A DNA stretch of 64,000 bases from Aptenodytes patagonicus (Eukaryota; Chordata; Aves; Sphenisciformes; Spheniscidae): assembly GCF_965638725.1 (NCBI RefSeq), contig NC_134963.1:13544501-13608500 (forward strand), given 5' to 3'. Shown here one piece after another: positions 62,101 through 64,000 of this stretch; the stretch's first letter is position 1; every line of letters begins with the position of its first letter. Under the pieces are notes generated by a model, which was not told the DNA's origin, searched no databases, and saw only the letters and a list, made by a program, of their open reading frames with translations. A program made the position numbers and the translations under genes.

Positions 62101-64000
62101 TGGGAGAAAATACTTGCATGGGAAGGAATATTAAGACTCTGCCTCCCTTGGCTTGTGCTGGGATACACATCTTCCAGGGAGCTCCCGTTTACAGCCACAG
62201 CGAAAGGTCAGAATCCTGCAAAGTTGAAGGGAATGCAGACCACATCCAGAAAAACGTGGTCCCTGTGCCAATGGTTTCCTGACTACAACATGTAGGACTG
62301 TGGTGCTGGGTAATTTTTCTTTCAAGCTCCAACAGCTGAAGGAGACAGAGAGAAGCGCTTTCGTCACTTGACTCCACGCTAATTAATATGATGATGCCCT
62401 TCCCTAGTACATCTTATCTGAGAATCTCTGCGTGCTGTACACACTCTAATTAAGCTTCCCAGCACCCGTCTGAGGTGAATGACTAATATTAACTGAATTT
62501 CTGTAGAAGGCGAAAATGGGGATGCAATCCTTGTGTGACCTTTCCCAAAATCGCGTACTGAAAACGGTGAGAAGTAGCCGGGGTTTAGTGATTTCCAGTC
62601 CCTCACCCGAACTCCTGGGAAGCGTTCAAACAGGGTTCTCAAAATATCTCAAAAGTGCGAGGTATGTTTTCCATATACAAAGGCAGCGTGGATAGCCTTG
62701 AAACTCTAGGACAGTGTCTCTCCTTGAGCTGATGGGAACTATAAGCAATAAATGAGTGCACATTGATTTACCCTGTATTAGATCAGATACAAGATTCTCC
62801 TTTGCCTCCTGCATGGAAATTGCTGTAGCCTCAAGTGGAGTTTCAGTGTGTTCAGAGCAGAAAGTACAGCTCAAAGTGTTGTGCAGGGAACAATATGATA
62901 TTGTATGTCTGTTTCTCCCACACAATGGATTATGGCAAGTGGAAGAAGTCATCTTTAAACTCTGGGTTTTTACAAGAAAGCAACTGCATCTGCTACTGAG
63001 GTAAAAATGAGTTATTGTGTATGTGCGGGGAGGTGGGGGGAGCAACTGCAACAGCGAAGTGCGATGTTTTCTAGAAGGATTGTTGGAAAATGGGAAGTTA
63101 TAACTTTGAATGTTGAGGTTTCAGCTGAGCCTTTGCAATCTTGGTTTCTGCTGCCTGAAGAGTAAATTGCCAGGTAAACTAGAGCCAGCCTGGCCTTTTG
63201 GGTCAGAAGAGAATTGTTGACGAATGTGCCCACGTGCCTGTGCACTGCTGTGAAGGAGAAGGTGGCCCAAAGTGTGTGAAGGAAATGACATTTCACTGTT
63301 GGTGAAGTTGGAGGGGCTGCCCAAGGTGGGCTTGGTGAGAAATGTGACTTTGGCCAAGGAAAGCAGTGACCGCCTCCGAGACCATTGGTTGTGCGTCTAA
63401 AACAGAGCGTGGCGTGTGCTGTGCTTCCTGGAGCTGCTGGAGGAAGAGCCTCTTCCCTTGCCTTGCTTCTGCACGCCGGCCCAGTTCCTTGATGAAATGC
63501 ATGAAGAGGCTTTCAGCAAAGCTGTTCTTTTTGTAATTGGCTGATGGAAACTCGTGATGTTTCCGGACACAGAGCCTAATTACGGCATTAGCGGATGTTG
63601 TATACAACAAACTCGTCTTTTTTTTTTTAAAAATACATTTATTAATCCACAGGTAGACATATGCTTTTGGGGGTGGCCCAGGATTGGAGGCAGTTAACGT
63701 TGTTCATTTGAGACATATGAGCTGCCTGCATTTTTATGTGTTCCGTAATCAATGCAACCTGAAGTGATATAACTCTCTTCTGTGTTGGATCTGGTTCCAG
63801 AACATGTTTGTATCAGCAGTGAGAGAAAGTTAAGTCTGTCCACGTAGCCCACAGCTTCAGCTCATCTGGTCAATGAGTCCCGGCTCTTCAAACATCTCTG
63901 TTGCCTTCTTCCTACTGCCGCTTCCTTTAGTGCCGCCTGTGGATGAAAGAGATTTCCAGGTGTAAAACAAGGGTACATTTTCTGATGGGCTGAGGGAACG
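59166..64000 (+). other. TPCN1: TPCN1 intron (incomplete)
   Basis: AT-richer sequence follows the GTAAGA donor to the window end. The next human exon (GGSYAIHDSQAP region, then the N-terminal helix) was not found. A CTC/TCC repeat of about 30 bases lies at 60253-60281. No other gene, RNA or mobile element was recognised. Confidence 0.6.
60253..60281 (+). repeat. (TCC)n microsatellite
   Basis: An uninterrupted TCC/CTC trinucleotide repeat of about ten units lies in the TPCN1 intron. It reads as an Arg run on the minus strand. Confidence 0.8.

Noticed and set aside
1-64000. Possible viral, LTR or capsid-bearing elements
   Set aside because: No paired terminal repeats, primer-binding site or viral-type coding motif was noticed. 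The only recognised transposable element is the CR1 LINE fragment.

Overview
This is vertebrate nuclear DNA, most likely from a bird. The genes are interrupted by GT-AG introns with long 3' untranslated regions, CpG-island promoters and a CR1-type LINE fragment. Recognisable interspersed repeats are otherwise very sparse. The left 27 kb is AT-rich with long introns. The right part (about 29-58 kb) is GC-rich with introns often under 150 bp and C/G-rich minisatellites, as on avian microchromosomes. The species cannot be named from the sequence alone.

Layout from left to right: the 3' half of TAOK3 (+, eight coding exons, about 8.7-24.3 kb, UTR to about 25.6 kb); PEBP1 (-, four exons, complete, 27.7-29.8 kb); VSIG10 (+, eight coding exons, 31.2-39.9 kb); CFAP73/CCDC42B (+, seven exons, 41.6-44.0 kb); DDX54 (-, twenty exons, 44.6-50.7 kb); RITA1 (+, two exons, 50.8-52.0 kb); a decayed IQCD/DRC10 (-, about 54.0-56.8 kb); and the start of TPCN1 (+, first coding exon at 59.05 kb, then intron to the window end). 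Gene names come from remembered human orthologue sequences and gene order. Exon limits come from splice sites and reading phase, and every complete gene sums to a whole number of codons.

The genes do not form one pathway. They are a stress kinase, a RAF-kinase inhibitor, an immunoglobulin-superfamily membrane protein, a ciliary inner-dynein-arm factor, a nucleolar RNA helicase, a Notch/RBPJ regulator and an endolysosomal cation channel. The block CFAP73-DDX54-RITA1-IQCD-TPCN1 keeps the human 12q24.13 order. The block TAOK3-PEBP1-VSIG10 keeps the human 12q24.23 order. Here the two blocks are fused between VSIG10 and CFAP73, in a stretch holding a degenerate G-rich tandem repeat.

The most interesting points are: two genes with visible decay (IQCD as a whole, and the second immunoglobulin exon of VSIG10, whose loss leaves the reading frame intact); a 13-nt microexon in VSIG10; two GC-AG introns; a 94-bp head-to-head DDX54/RITA1 promoter; a four-copy YY1-like motif cluster at the VSIG10 promoter; an upstream reading frame that overlaps the TPCN1 start; and a CpG-rich patch inside a TAOK3 intron. 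No novel mobile system, CRISPR array, RNA gene or viral element was recognised.
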